DNA from: Oscillibacter sp.
GTDB taxonomy: Bacteria; Bacillota; Clostridia; Oscillospirales; Oscillospiraceae
Direction: 5' to 3'
Assembly: GCA_022795445.1 (NCBI GenBank)
Contig: JAAWGR010000013.1
Location: forward strand, 1 to 52,121
Length of the DNA stretch: 52,121 nucleotides
Shown: piece by piece, positions 42,683 to 50,139 of the stretch
Position numbering within the stretch: position 1 is the first letter of the stretch
Layout of the letters: each line of letters starts with the position of its first letter
Program-made: the position numbers and the translations under genes
Notes under the pieces: generated by a model
The model's input: the letters and a program-made list of their open reading frames with translations, nothing else
The model's database searches: none
Told to the model about the DNA's origin: nothing

Positions 42683-43530
42683 TTTTGCTTTGCCCCTTTC
42701 ACCATAAAGAGAATGATATCTTCGATGCTGGCCCGCTCGACTTCCAGACTGGCGGGCATTTCGTCCCGGCGCACCAGCGCCCGCATGCTGTAACCGCTGT
42801 TTTCGCAGCCGACAACCGCTTCTTCCTGTAGGCTTTGTACCTGTTCCGCCGTTCCGGTAAAAATACCATAGGTTTCCAGCATTTGGTCTTTTTCTTCACA
42901 GAACAGCAGGCGTCCTTGATGGATGAATGCGATGTAATCACAGAGCTTTTCCAGGTCAGAAACGATATGGGAGGAGAGCAGGATAGAGTGGTCTTCTTCC
43001 CGGGTAAACTCGTTGAAGATTTCCAAAACCTCGTCTCGAACGATAGGGTCCAGCCCAGAGGTAGCTTCATCAAGAATCAACAGTTTGGGATGGTGACTCA
43101 AGGCGATGGCAATTGCAAGTTTCATTTTCATGCCCCTGGAAAAATCCTTGAATGCCTTTTTCTCCGGCAGGTCAAACCGCTGGAGAAAATCCGTGTACTG
43201 CTTCTGGTCCCAGCGGCGGTAGGTTGTAGCCATGACCTTTCCAACCTGCACGGGGGTCAGAACTTCCGGAAAATAGGCCTCGTCCAGCACAACACCGATA
43301 TCTTCTTTCACTTGCTGGAACTCTGGACTGGAAACATCCACACCCTGTACGAAAGCTGTGCCGCTGTCAGGCTGGAGGGCGTTCATAATAAGGCGGATGG
43401 TGGTAGATTTGCCTGCGCCGTTTTCGCCCACCAGTCCGCAGATGGTTCCGCAGGGGATCGTAAGATTTAAGTCCTGGATAGCGAAGGAGCCAAAGGATTT
43501 GGAAATGTGTGAGAGTTCAATTGCGTTCAT
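42679..43530 (-). CDS. ABC transporter ATP-binding protein
   Basis: 283-residue ATPase. Walker A GENGAGKSTT near residues 35-44, signature FSRGMKMKLA near 130-139, Walker B LLILDEATSGLDP near 150-162, His switch SSHIV near 191. C-terminal extension of about 70 residues. Overlaps the GntR gene stop by 4 bases. Part of the regulator-ATPase-permease operon. Confidence 0.95.
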   Translation of the reverse strand: MNAIELSHISKSFGSFAIQDLNLTIPCGTICGLVGENGAGKSTTIRLIMNALQPDSGTAFVQGVDVSSPEFQQVKEDIGVVLDEAYFPEVLTPVQVGKVMATTYRRWDQKQYTDFLQRFDLPEKKAFKDFSRGMKMKLAIAIALSHHPKLLILDEATSGLDPIVRDEVLEIFNEFTREEDHSILLSSHIVSDLEKLCDYIAFIHQGRLLFCEEKDQMLETYGIFTGTAEQVQSLQEEAVVGCENSGYSMRALVRRDEMPASLEVERASIEDIILFMVKGAKQK

Positions 43531-43907
43531 ATAGTTTCCTCCTCATAGAGAATGTTCAGCATCTCGTGCAATTCCGTTAGCGAAATACAGCAGCCTTTGG
43601 AAAGCTCGATTGCAGCGTTAAGATGGGTCTCCAGTTCTTTTGCCTGCCGTTCCCGAATCAGGTCCAAGTTTTTCTCCGCCACGAAGCAGCCTTTACCAGC
43701 TATAGTGTATAGGAAGCCGTCGGCTTCCAACTCGTCGTAAGCGCGTTTTATGGTGATAACGGAGATTTTCAAATCTTTTGCCAAGGCCCGGATGGATGGC
43801 AGGGCCTCTCCTGGCTGAAGTTTTCCGGCGATGATTTGCGTTTTCAGCTGGGCGCAGATTTGCTCGTAGATCGGTTGGTTTGTGGTGTTGCGGATGATAA
43901 TATCCAC
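43527..43907 (-). CDS. GntR-family (YtrA-type) transcriptional repressor
   Basis: 126-residue GntR regulator of the YtrA subfamily: winged helix with PIYEQICAQLKTQII and GEALPSIRALAKDL at residues about 11-45, followed by a short C-terminal dimerisation part and no ligand domain. GTG 43907 was chosen because GGAGGG lies 6 bases upstream and the protein then starts MDIIIRN; the ATG at 43913 abuts that site. It sits first in the ABC operon and likely represses it through the palindrome at 43941-43959. Confidence 0.9.
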   Translation of the reverse strand: MDIIIRNTTNQPIYEQICAQLKTQIIAGKLQPGEALPSIRALAKDLKISVITIKRAYDELEADGFLYTIAGKGCFVAEKNLDLIRERQAKELETHLNAAIELSKGCCISLTELHEMLNILYEEETI

Positions 43908-43940
43908 AGGCATCCCTCCAACTGTGTTTTCTGTTTTTGC

Positions 43941-43959
43941 TGTATATAAACAGTATACA
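43941..43959. promoter_or_regulatory. palindromic operator for the GntR regulator
   Basis: TGTATA (43941-43946), 7 bases, TATACA (43954-43959). The symmetry and its overlap with the -10 of the operon promoter fit a repressor site. Confidence 0.6.
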
Positions 43960-43979
43960 CAGAATGAACGGTTTGTCAA
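43952..43979 (-). promoter_or_regulatory. promoter of the GntR-ABC operon
   Basis: Perfect minus-strand TTGACA (43979-43974), spacer 16, TATACT (43957-43952). Confidence 0.75.
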
Positions 43980-44083
43980 GTCCCCTCAAAAATTTTTTCA
44001 CAGGCGATTCTGCCAAGAGCAAAACGCACTAGGAAATTTAAGAAAAATGTGGTATACTACCGGCAGAAAATGGAGGTGAACAT

Positions 44084-45073
44084 GTGGAAACTCTCAGCGG
44101 GGCAAGCAATTGGAAACTGATCATCCGCCGGGAGGCGGGGGACGTTGAAATTCTGCGTGCAGAGACCTGCGACCGGCGAGCGGTCCTGCCGGAGAGCTTG
44201 TTCGGCCTGCCGGTAACGGCTTTGGGCGGACACGCGTTGGCCCCGCGCAGTACAGCGGCGGAGGGAGAGGCGGTGCAGATTTCCTGTGGCGGCGGAGGTG
44301 AATGGGATAATCAGCAATTACAGGATTTGACCTTTCCGGCGTCTCTGAGACGGGTGGGCGATTACGCATTGTTGAATTGTGGCAGTTTAAAAACTTTACG
44401 GCTTCATGACAGCATAACCCGCTGGGGCGGCGGCGCCCTGATGAACTGCCGCCAGCTGAACACCTTCCATATTACGCAGACAGTTTCCGGCAAAAGGGAG
44501 GCTTCCGGCAAAGGGGAAGCCCTTGCCTATTTTGCCGGAGAGCTGTCCCGGGAGCTGGATGTTACCATCACAGGGCCAGACGGCGAAGTTTTCCGGCTGT
44601 TGTTCCCGGAGTTCACGGAAATTTATGAGGAAAACTGTGCCGCTCACCATTTTGATTATCAAATCTCCGGCGCAGGTTATCCCTACCATCATTGCTTCCG
44701 GCAGAAGCAGCTGCGGATGAAGGAATACGACGCGTTGTGGAGCGGTTTCCTGGGTATGGAACACGATGAATTTACGGCCTTGCGACTGGCGTGGTGGCGG
44801 CTGCGGTATCCGGTAGAGCTGGCGGAGAACGCGGCGGCGCGTTACCTTGCATACATCCGTGAGCATGTGCTGGAGACTTTACGGTGGCTCCTGACGGAGA
44901 ACGATACTGGAGGCCTGCGCTTCCTGCTGGCGAACACAGAGCCGAACCGTGAGGCATTCACCCAAGCGTGCGGTTTGGCGAGGGAACGCCAGGCAACAGC
45001 TGCATTGGCGCTTTTGCTGGAAGAACAGCACCGGCGTTTCCCTGTCGGTTTTTCAAAAAGCTTTGATTTGTGA
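44084..45073 (+). CDS. leucine-rich-repeat (BspA-like) protein
   Basis: 329-residue protein with no signal peptide. The N-terminal part (about residues 10-135) shows BspA-type LRR_5 repeats: LPESLFGLPVTALGGHALA, then the pairs ending SLRRVGDYALLNC and SITRWGGGALMNC. The remainder is helical and unrecognised. Start is GTG 44084 with GGAGGTG 6 bases upstream. It is first in a four-gene unit with a VWA protein, a MoxR-like ATPase and a NifU-like protein, so it may recognise a target for that system; this is inference. Confidence 0.8.
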   Translation: METLSGASNWKLIIRREAGDVEILRAETCDRRAVLPESLFGLPVTALGGHALAPRSTAAEGEAVQISCGGGGEWDNQQLQDLTFPASLRRVGDYALLNCGSLKTLRLHDSITRWGGGALMNCRQLNTFHITQTVSGKREASGKGEALAYFAGELSRELDVTITGPDGEVFRLLFPEFTEIYEENCAAHHFDYQISGAGYPYHHCFRQKQLRMKEYDALWSGFLGMEHDEFTALRLAWWRLRYPVELAENAAARYLAYIREHVLETLRWLLTENDTGGLRFLLANTEPNREAFTQACGLARERQATAALALLLEEQHRRFPVGFSKSFDL

Positions 45074-45090
45074 CAAAGTAGGTGATGCAA

Positions 45091-46458
45091 GTGAACCAGC
45101 GTGGGAGAAACCTGACGGAAATCGGGGAGGAGATTCTCATGGCCTCCCGGAACGAATTGTATATGAGCCTGCCGTACCTGGATGTGGCGCTGTGCGCCCT
45201 GCGGTTCCTGCCCGGCGGGGAGGTGACCCTCTCCTTGGCAACAGACGGCGAAAACCTCTACTACGACGGTTCTTGGCTTGCGGACCGTTACCTGCGGTCT
45301 CGCGTGATGACGAACCGGGCGTATCTGCATATCATCCTGCACTGTATGCTCCGGCATCTGGCGAAAAAGCGGGGAAAAGTCCCAGAGCTATGGGACCTTG
45401 CCTGCGATGCGGCAGTGGAGAGCATTTTGGATGAATTGGACTATCCTTGTCTGGACGAAGGAACCGTTCCGATGAAGCAGAAGTTTTTCGGTGAATGTCG
45501 GGCGGAAATGCCGGTTTTGACAGCGGAAGGCATTTACCGGCATCTTTTGCGCCAGAAGCTGCCAGAGTATGAGCTTGCACAGCTTCAGCGTCGTTTTCTG
45601 GTGGATGACCATATCCTCTGGTCCCCGGAGGAACAGGAACAAGAGCAGCAAAGCAAACGGCAGGATGAAAAATGGCAGGATTTATCCAGTAAAACCCAGA
45701 CGGGTCTGGAAACCATGATGTCGGACCATGGGACCGGCGGTGAAGCGGTGTTGGAGCAGGTGCGGGTAGCCGTGCGGGACGATGTGGACTACCGTGCTTT
45801 TCTGCGGCGTTTTGCCGCGCCCCGGGAAGTGGTGGCGGTAGACGGCGATGCCTTTGATTACATTTTTTACACCTACGGTCTCCAGCTTTATGGCAACATG
45901 CCTCTGGTGGAGCCGCCGGAAACCCGGGAGGACCACCGGATTGAAGATTTTGTGATCGCAGTGGACACTTCCATGTCCACCTCCGGCGAGCTGGTGCGGC
46001 AGTTCCTGGCCTGCACCTATGCCGTCTTGCGGAGCGCTGGGACATTTACCCGGAAGGTCAACATCCACATCATCCAGTGCGACGACCAAATCCGTTCTGA
46101 TACAGCCATTCAGGATTTGGAAGAGCTGCGGGATTATATGGATCATTTTGCGCTGAACGGCGGCAGCACCACAGATTTCCGTCCGGTTTTTGATCATGTG
46201 GCGAAGCTCTTGGATGCCAAGATATTTACAAACCTCCGCGGCCTGCTGTATTTCACCGACGGTATGGGTGTCTACCCGGAAAAGCGTCCGCCTTACGAGA
46301 CGGCGTTCATTCTTCTGGGGGAACCGCCTCTGTCGGTGCGGATGCCGCCATGGGCCATCCGGCTGGTACTGGAACTGCCGGATCTGGAACGGGCCGCTAG
46401 GGAGGCTGCGGCGGAACTGCCGGATGAGATTGATTGGGACGAGCTGCCCCGAACGTGA
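45091..46458 (+). CDS. VWA-like / DUF2201 putative metallopeptidase-type protein
   Basis: About 455 residues. The N-terminal domain resembles the DUF2201 putative metallopeptidase domain; where that family has a helix with HExxH-like histidines, this protein has LHIILHCMLRH near residue 79, without the glutamate. The C-terminal VWA-like domain carries the MIDAS motif DTSMS (residues about 296-300). Such proteins are paired with MoxR-type ATPases, as here. The start is probably GTG 45091 with AGGTG 6 bases upstream; ATG 45085 is the alternative. Gap to the ATPase gene is 23 bases. Confidence 0.82.
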   Translation: MNQRGRNLTEIGEEILMASRNELYMSLPYLDVALCALRFLPGGEVTLSLATDGENLYYDGSWLADRYLRSRVMTNRAYLHIILHCMLRHLAKKRGKVPELWDLACDAAVESILDELDYPCLDEGTVPMKQKFFGECRAEMPVLTAEGIYRHLLRQKLPEYELAQLQRRFLVDDHILWSPEEQEQEQQSKRQDEKWQDLSSKTQTGLETMMSDHGTGGEAVLEQVRVAVRDDVDYRAFLRRFAAPREVVAVDGDAFDYIFYTYGLQLYGNMPLVEPPETREDHRIEDFVIAVDTSMSTSGELVRQFLACTYAVLRSAGTFTRKVNIHIIQCDDQIRSDTAIQDLEELRDYMDHFALNGGSTTDFRPVFDHVAKLLDAKIFTNLRGLLYFTDGMGVYPEKRPPYETAFILLGEPPLSVRMPPWAIRLVLELPDLERAAREAAAELPDEIDWDELPRT

Positions 46459-46481
46459 GAGAAGGAGAGGCGAAAGCGATT

Positions 46482-48008
46482 ATGAATATTAAACAGGCAA
46501 AACAAGAAATCACAAACACACTTCGGGCGTACCTGGCAAAGGATGCGCTGGGCAATTATCTGATCCCGCCCGTCCGCCAGCGGCCTGTACTGCTGATGGG
46601 GCCTCCGGGTGTGGGAAAGACCCAGATTATGGAGCAGATTGCCGCGGAAACGGGCGTAGGGCTGGTTGCTTACACCATCACACACCACACCCGTCAGAGC
46701 GCGGTAGGGCTGCCGTTTATTGAGAAGCGGACTTATGGCGGCGAGGAGTTTTCTGTAACAGAGTATACCATGAGCGAGATTTTGGCTTCGGTGTACCGTC
46801 TGATGGAAAATACGGGCCTGAAAGAGGGCATTTTGTTTTTGGACGAGATTAACTGTGTATCGGAGACTCTTTCGCCCATGATGCTGCAATTTTTGCAGTG
46901 TAAAACCTTTGGTAACCAGAAACTGCCGGAGGGCTGGCTGATTGCCGCAGCGGGGAACCCGCCGGAGTATAACCGTTCCGTGCGGGAATTCGACGTGGTG
47001 ACGCTGGACCGCGTGAAGCGGATTGACGTTTCCGAGGATTTCGCCGTATGGAAGGAATATGCCCGCCGTAAAGGTTTGCATGGGGCTGTGGTGTCCTACC
47101 TGGATATCAAGAAGGAAAATTTTTACCGGGTAGAGACCACTCAGGACGGTTTGCAGTTCGCCACCGCCCGTGGCTGGGAGGATTTGTCGGAACTGCTGTG
47201 CGCTTATGAAACCTTGGGCCTTGCAGCGGGACGGGAAGTGATTGGGCAGTATATCCAGCTTCCGCGGATCGCCCGGGACTTTGCCAATTATTTGGAACTG
47301 TATAACAAATATCAGAAAATTTACCACGTTGACGATATTCTCCAAGGGACGTGGCGGCCGGTAACGGTATCAGAGCTGCGGGCTGCACCGTTCGACGAAA
47401 AGTTGTCGGTGATGGGGCTGCTGCTGTCGCGGTTGTCGGAGGCGGCGCGGGAGACGCGGCGGCAGGATGCTCTTGCAGAGGCGTTGCATGGTGCGTTGGC
47501 GGCGTTCAAGGAGTCTCTGGAAGCTGGAGGCGAACCGGCGGTAATCCTTGCAGGCCTTGCAGGGGAACGCCGTGATACGCTGAAGCGTGCCCGGGACGCA
47601 GGCCAGCTGGACCGGGAGCGGCAGAACCTGATCCAGCAGGAAATCAACGTTCTGGAAGATTACCATAAGGAACTGGCGAAGAGTCCGGCCGCCTCAGAGG
47701 AAGCGATGGACGCTGTGCGGAACCGTTTCCGCGGTGAGGTGGAGAAGCGGAAGGCGTTGGCAGAAGAAGCCGGCAGACTGTTGGATAACGCGTTCCGGTT
47801 CCTGGAAACCACCTTTGGACAGGGGCAGGAACTGGTGATTTTTGTGACAGAGATCACCGCTGGATATGATACCAGCTGGTATGTGGAAACCTTTGGCTGC
47901 GACGCCTATTACCGCCACAACCGGGATTTGCTCTTTGATGATACCCGGCACCGGATTCGCGAAGAGATCGCTGCAGCGAAAGTGATGGAGGAGGATACAC
48001 ATGAGTGA
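46482..48008 (+). CDS. MoxR-like AAA ATPase
   Basis: 508-residue AAA+ ATPase of the MoxR type, probable partner of the adjacent VWA protein. Walker A GPPGVGKTQ near residues 39-47 and Walker B GILFLDEIN near 116-124; AAGNPPEYNRS near 155 is the sensor-1 region. The region from about 330 to 450 is helical and Glu/Arg-rich, likely a coiled coil not found in standard MoxR. AAGGAGAGG precedes ATG 46482. It overlaps the NifU-like gene by 8 bases. Confidence 0.88.
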   Translation: MNIKQAKQEITNTLRAYLAKDALGNYLIPPVRQRPVLLMGPPGVGKTQIMEQIAAETGVGLVAYTITHHTRQSAVGLPFIEKRTYGGEEFSVTEYTMSEILASVYRLMENTGLKEGILFLDEINCVSETLSPMMLQFLQCKTFGNQKLPEGWLIAAAGNPPEYNRSVREFDVVTLDRVKRIDVSEDFAVWKEYARRKGLHGAVVSYLDIKKENFYRVETTQDGLQFATARGWEDLSELLCAYETLGLAAGREVIGQYIQLPRIARDFANYLELYNKYQKIYHVDDILQGTWRPVTVSELRAAPFDEKLSVMGLLLSRLSEAARETRRQDALAEALHGALAAFKESLEAGGEPAVILAGLAGERRDTLKRARDAGQLDRERQNLIQQEINVLEDYHKELAKSPAASEEAMDAVRNRFRGEVEKRKALAEEAGRLLDNAFRFLETTFGQGQELVIFVTEITAGYDTSWYVETFGCDAYYRHNRDLLFDDTRHRIREEIAAAKVMEEDTHE

Positions 48009-48294
48009 AGATTTGAAGCGTATTGAGGCTGTTTTAGAGGAAAAAGTTCGGCCCTCGCTGCGGAATCATGGGGGTGAGGTTGAGGTTGAGCGTTTGGAAA
48101 ATGGTGTGTTGTATGTCAAGATGTTGGGCCAGTGCGCAGGATGTCCGTCGGCAGATTTGACCAACGAGTCCCTGGTGGAGGCCGAACTGACCGCCGCCCT
48201 GCCGGAGCTGGTAGAGCGGGTGATTGTGGTGCAGAACGTCAGTGATGAGCTGTGGGAGCAAGCCAAGCGGCTTCTGCGGGATCATCACCTATAA
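48001..48294 (+). CDS. NifU-like Fe-S scaffold protein
   Basis: 97-residue NifU C-terminal-domain protein with CAGC (about residues 40-43, CAGCPSADLT), which binds or transfers an Fe-S cluster. GGAGGAGG precedes ATG 48001, inside the end of the ATPase gene, so it is the last gene of the LRR-VWA-AAA unit. Its presence there hints that a cluster is needed by the system or simply that the operon was assembled by chance. Confidence 0.92.
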   Translation: MSEDLKRIEAVLEEKVRPSLRNHGGEVEVERLENGVLYVKMLGQCAGCPSADLTNESLVEAELTAALPELVERVIVVQNVSDELWEQAKRLLRDHHL

Positions 48295-48298
48295 AAGC

Positions 48299-48334
48299 AA
48301 CCCCCAGGAGGATAGTTAGTCCTCCTGGGGGTTT
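48299..48334. terminator. bidirectional terminator nifU-like / tcdA-like
   Basis: CCCCCAGGAGGA (48301-48312) pairs perfectly with 48320-48331 around TAGTTAG; AA and TTTATT flank it. The tcdA-like stop lies within the right edge (48333). Confidence 0.85.
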
Positions 48335-49073
48335 ATTCTGGTAATTGTATCAAACTCCGCACGACTTCGCTGGCAATCAGCAGCCCTGCCGCAGGCGGAA
48401 CAAACGCACAGCTTCCAGGAATCGCACGGCGGCTGGATGTACCTCCCCGGTCAGGTTCTTCTTCCTGTACAGCAGTGCCTTGCGGAGGGAGGGGCGGTTC
48501 CTTGGAATAAACAACTTTCAACGCCCGAACGCCTCGGCGTTTCAGCTCCTTCCGCATGACACGGGCCAGGGGGCAGATGGAAGTCTCGTAGATATCCGCG
48601 ACTTCCAAGGCGGCAGGGTTAAGCTTGTTTCCGGTCCCCATAGAGCTGATGATAGGCGTTCCCGCCTGCTGTGCCTGTTGAACCAACTCCAGTTTGCCAG
48701 TAACGGTGTCGATGGCGTCGATGACGTAATGATACTGCGAAAAATCGAACTGGCTGGAAGTTTGGGGGCCATAAAAGACTTTGCGGACATGGATTTCTGC
48801 CTCCGGGTTGATATCCAGGATGCGGTCTCTTGCAACGTCAGCCTTATCACGGCCTAGGGTGGAGGTCAGGGCAAATACTTGCCGGTTAAGATTTGACCGC
48901 CCAATCCGGTCGTCATCCACCAAGGTCAGCGTCCCGATCCCGCTGCGTGCCAAGGCTTCCGCGGCCCAGCCGCCTACCCCGCCCAAGCCGAACACGGCCA
49001 CATGTGCCCGCTGAAGGCGTTCCATGTTTGCTTCACCCAGAAGAAGGGCTGTTCTGGAAAACGGTTCCCACAT
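48333..49073 (-). CDS. tcdA: tRNA threonylcarbamoyladenosine dehydratase (TcdA/YgdL family)
   Basis: ThiF/E1-like enzyme of 246 residues that cyclises t6A37 to ct6A in tRNA. Nucleotide-binding GLGGVGG near 29-35, DDDRIGRSNLNRQ near 53-65, the CP...R active-cysteine region (SICPLARVMRKELKRRG) near 169-185. Length is normal. TGAGGAA precedes ATG 49073. It follows the (Cys-x-x)5 gene by 2 bases and so belongs to the minus-strand operon with the AAA+ protein. Confidence 0.93.
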   Translation of the reverse strand: MWEPFSRTALLLGEANMERLQRAHVAVFGLGGVGGWAAEALARSGIGTLTLVDDDRIGRSNLNRQVFALTSTLGRDKADVARDRILDINPEAEIHVRKVFYGPQTSSQFDFSQYHYVIDAIDTVTGKLELVQQAQQAGTPIISSMGTGNKLNPAALEVADIYETSICPLARVMRKELKRRGVRALKVVYSKEPPLPPQGTAVQEEEPDRGGTSSRRAIPGSCAFVPPAAGLLIASEVVRSLIQLPE

Positions 49074-49075
49074 AT

Positions 49076-49441
49076 TTATTCCTCAACTCCCTGGATTTCC
49101 ATCAATTCTGCAACGGCCTGCCCGCGGGCGGTCAGGGCCATGCTGCCGTGAAGGGGATAGTCTGCATAAGCTTGATAGTCAAAATTAGACAGCGGAATGT
49201 CGTAATCTACGCGGATCAGACCCTTTTTTGCAAGGCCACGGAGGGCGCTCCGGCAGTCTCTGGGATTTTGCTGTGCGTCTTCTAAATAGACTGGCCCATC
49301 CGGCCCGGATTTTGCTGCTGCTGGAAGAAAAGGCGTCTGGGCAAACTGGCGGAGCATCTCAATTTCCTCCGGAGCGAGGAAAATAGCAGAGCTGGAACAT
49401 CCCCCGCAGCTTTTGCACCCGCCGCACTGGTCACAATTCAA
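49076..49441 (-). CDS. (Cys-x-x)5 small protein with winged-helix-like domain
   Basis: 121-residue unrecognised protein. Residues 3, 6, 9, 12 and 15 are all cysteines in a regular CxxCxxCxxCxxC array, followed by a helical domain (about 20-110) that resembles a winged helix (CRSALRGLAKKGLIRVDY). The start is TTG 49441 with AGGGAGGT 9 bases upstream; it overlaps the preceding stop by 4 bases (TTGA). The array could bind metal or a cluster, or be modified; no family was recognised. Confidence 0.7.
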   Translation of the reverse strand: MNCDQCGGCKSCGGCSSSAIFLAPEEIEMLRQFAQTPFLPAAAKSGPDGPVYLEDAQQNPRDCRSALRGLAKKGLIRVDYDIPLSNFDYQAYADYPLHGSMALTARGQAVAELMEIQGVEE

Positions 49442-49671
49442 AATAAAGTACCTCCCTGATCTGTATGAAAAACCGCCTGTGCGTCAAATACCGAAGGGGC
49501 TGTGTTCAGCCCACCTGCACCGTTTGCGCCGTCAAAAGCGCTCTGTGTCCGGTTCAGGGGTACGAACTTCGGCGGTTCCATCTCCTCTTCCGTCTCCTTG
49601 TCAGGAGGCGGGATGTTGTTTTTTTGCCGTTTGATCCGGCGCTGCTGTTTCAGCCGCTCGACTGAACGCAT
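49438..49671 (-). CDS. small hypothetical protein
   Basis: 77-residue protein, unrecognised. N terminus basic (RLKQQRRIKRQKNN), middle acidic and Pro-rich, end Gly/Ala-rich: probably disordered, perhaps a binding linker. GGAGG lies 9 bases before ATG 49671 and the gene overlaps the next by 4 bases. It follows the AAA+ second half by 15 bases. Translation signals are good although composition says little. Confidence 0.6.
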   Translation of the reverse strand: MRSVERLKQQRRIKRQKNNIPPPDKETEEEMEPPKFVPLNRTQSAFDGANGAGGLNTAPSVFDAQAVFHTDQGGTLF

Positions 49672-49686
49672 GGTGTAATGCCTCCT

Positions 49687-50136
49687 TTACAAAACCATGC
49701 TGGCATAGGATTCAAAGTTTGCTCGTGTGAAGACTTTGCCGGCTTTGACAAATTCGTACTTGATGGCCTGGTAGTAATGCTTCATATGCACTTCTCCTTC
49801 AGTCTCCGGGTCTGCCGCGGCAAGAAAGGCGGCGTTGAGGATGCAGTTTTTAATGTTGCCGCCCACGAACTCGAACCGTTCTGCCAGGAAATCAATATCA
49901 ACGTCTTCCGCCAGAGGGGTGGACTTAGGGATAGTAGTGGTCCAGAGGACCTTGCGGGTCTCCGCGTCGGGGAACTGGAATTCCACCCTGGGAGTAAACA
50001 GGAACTTTACCGCCAATTCTGAAAGGTCCACATCGGAACCCGGGATATAGGGTTTGGCGTAAAATTTCCAGACGGTTTCCCGTTCTGCGTTTGTAGGGGT
50101 AGGCAGTTCCAGCTGGGTAAAATCCTCTTTGGTCAT
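49687..50136 (-). CDS. C-terminal part of an AAA+ ATPase (after in-frame TGA)
   Basis: 149 residues matching the end of a CDC48-like AAA+ module: PRVEFQFPDAETRKVLW, then the lid FVGGNIKNCILNAAFLAA. It has no Walker A or B of its own. It is in the same frame as the preceding gene, and only a TGA (50142-50140) and a GAT codon separate them, so it is the other part of one ancestral protein. ATG 50136 has no ribosome binding site at normal distance (AAGGAG is 18 bases away); expression would need restart after the TGA or read-through. Confidence 0.75.
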   Translation of the reverse strand: MTKEDFTQLELPTPTNAERETVWKFYAKPYIPGSDVDLSELAVKFLFTPRVEFQFPDAETRKVLWTTTIPKSTPLAEDVDIDFLAERFEFVGGNIKNCILNAAFLAAADPETEGEVHMKHYYQAIKYEFVKAGKVFTRANFESYASMVL

Positions 50137-50139
50137 ATC

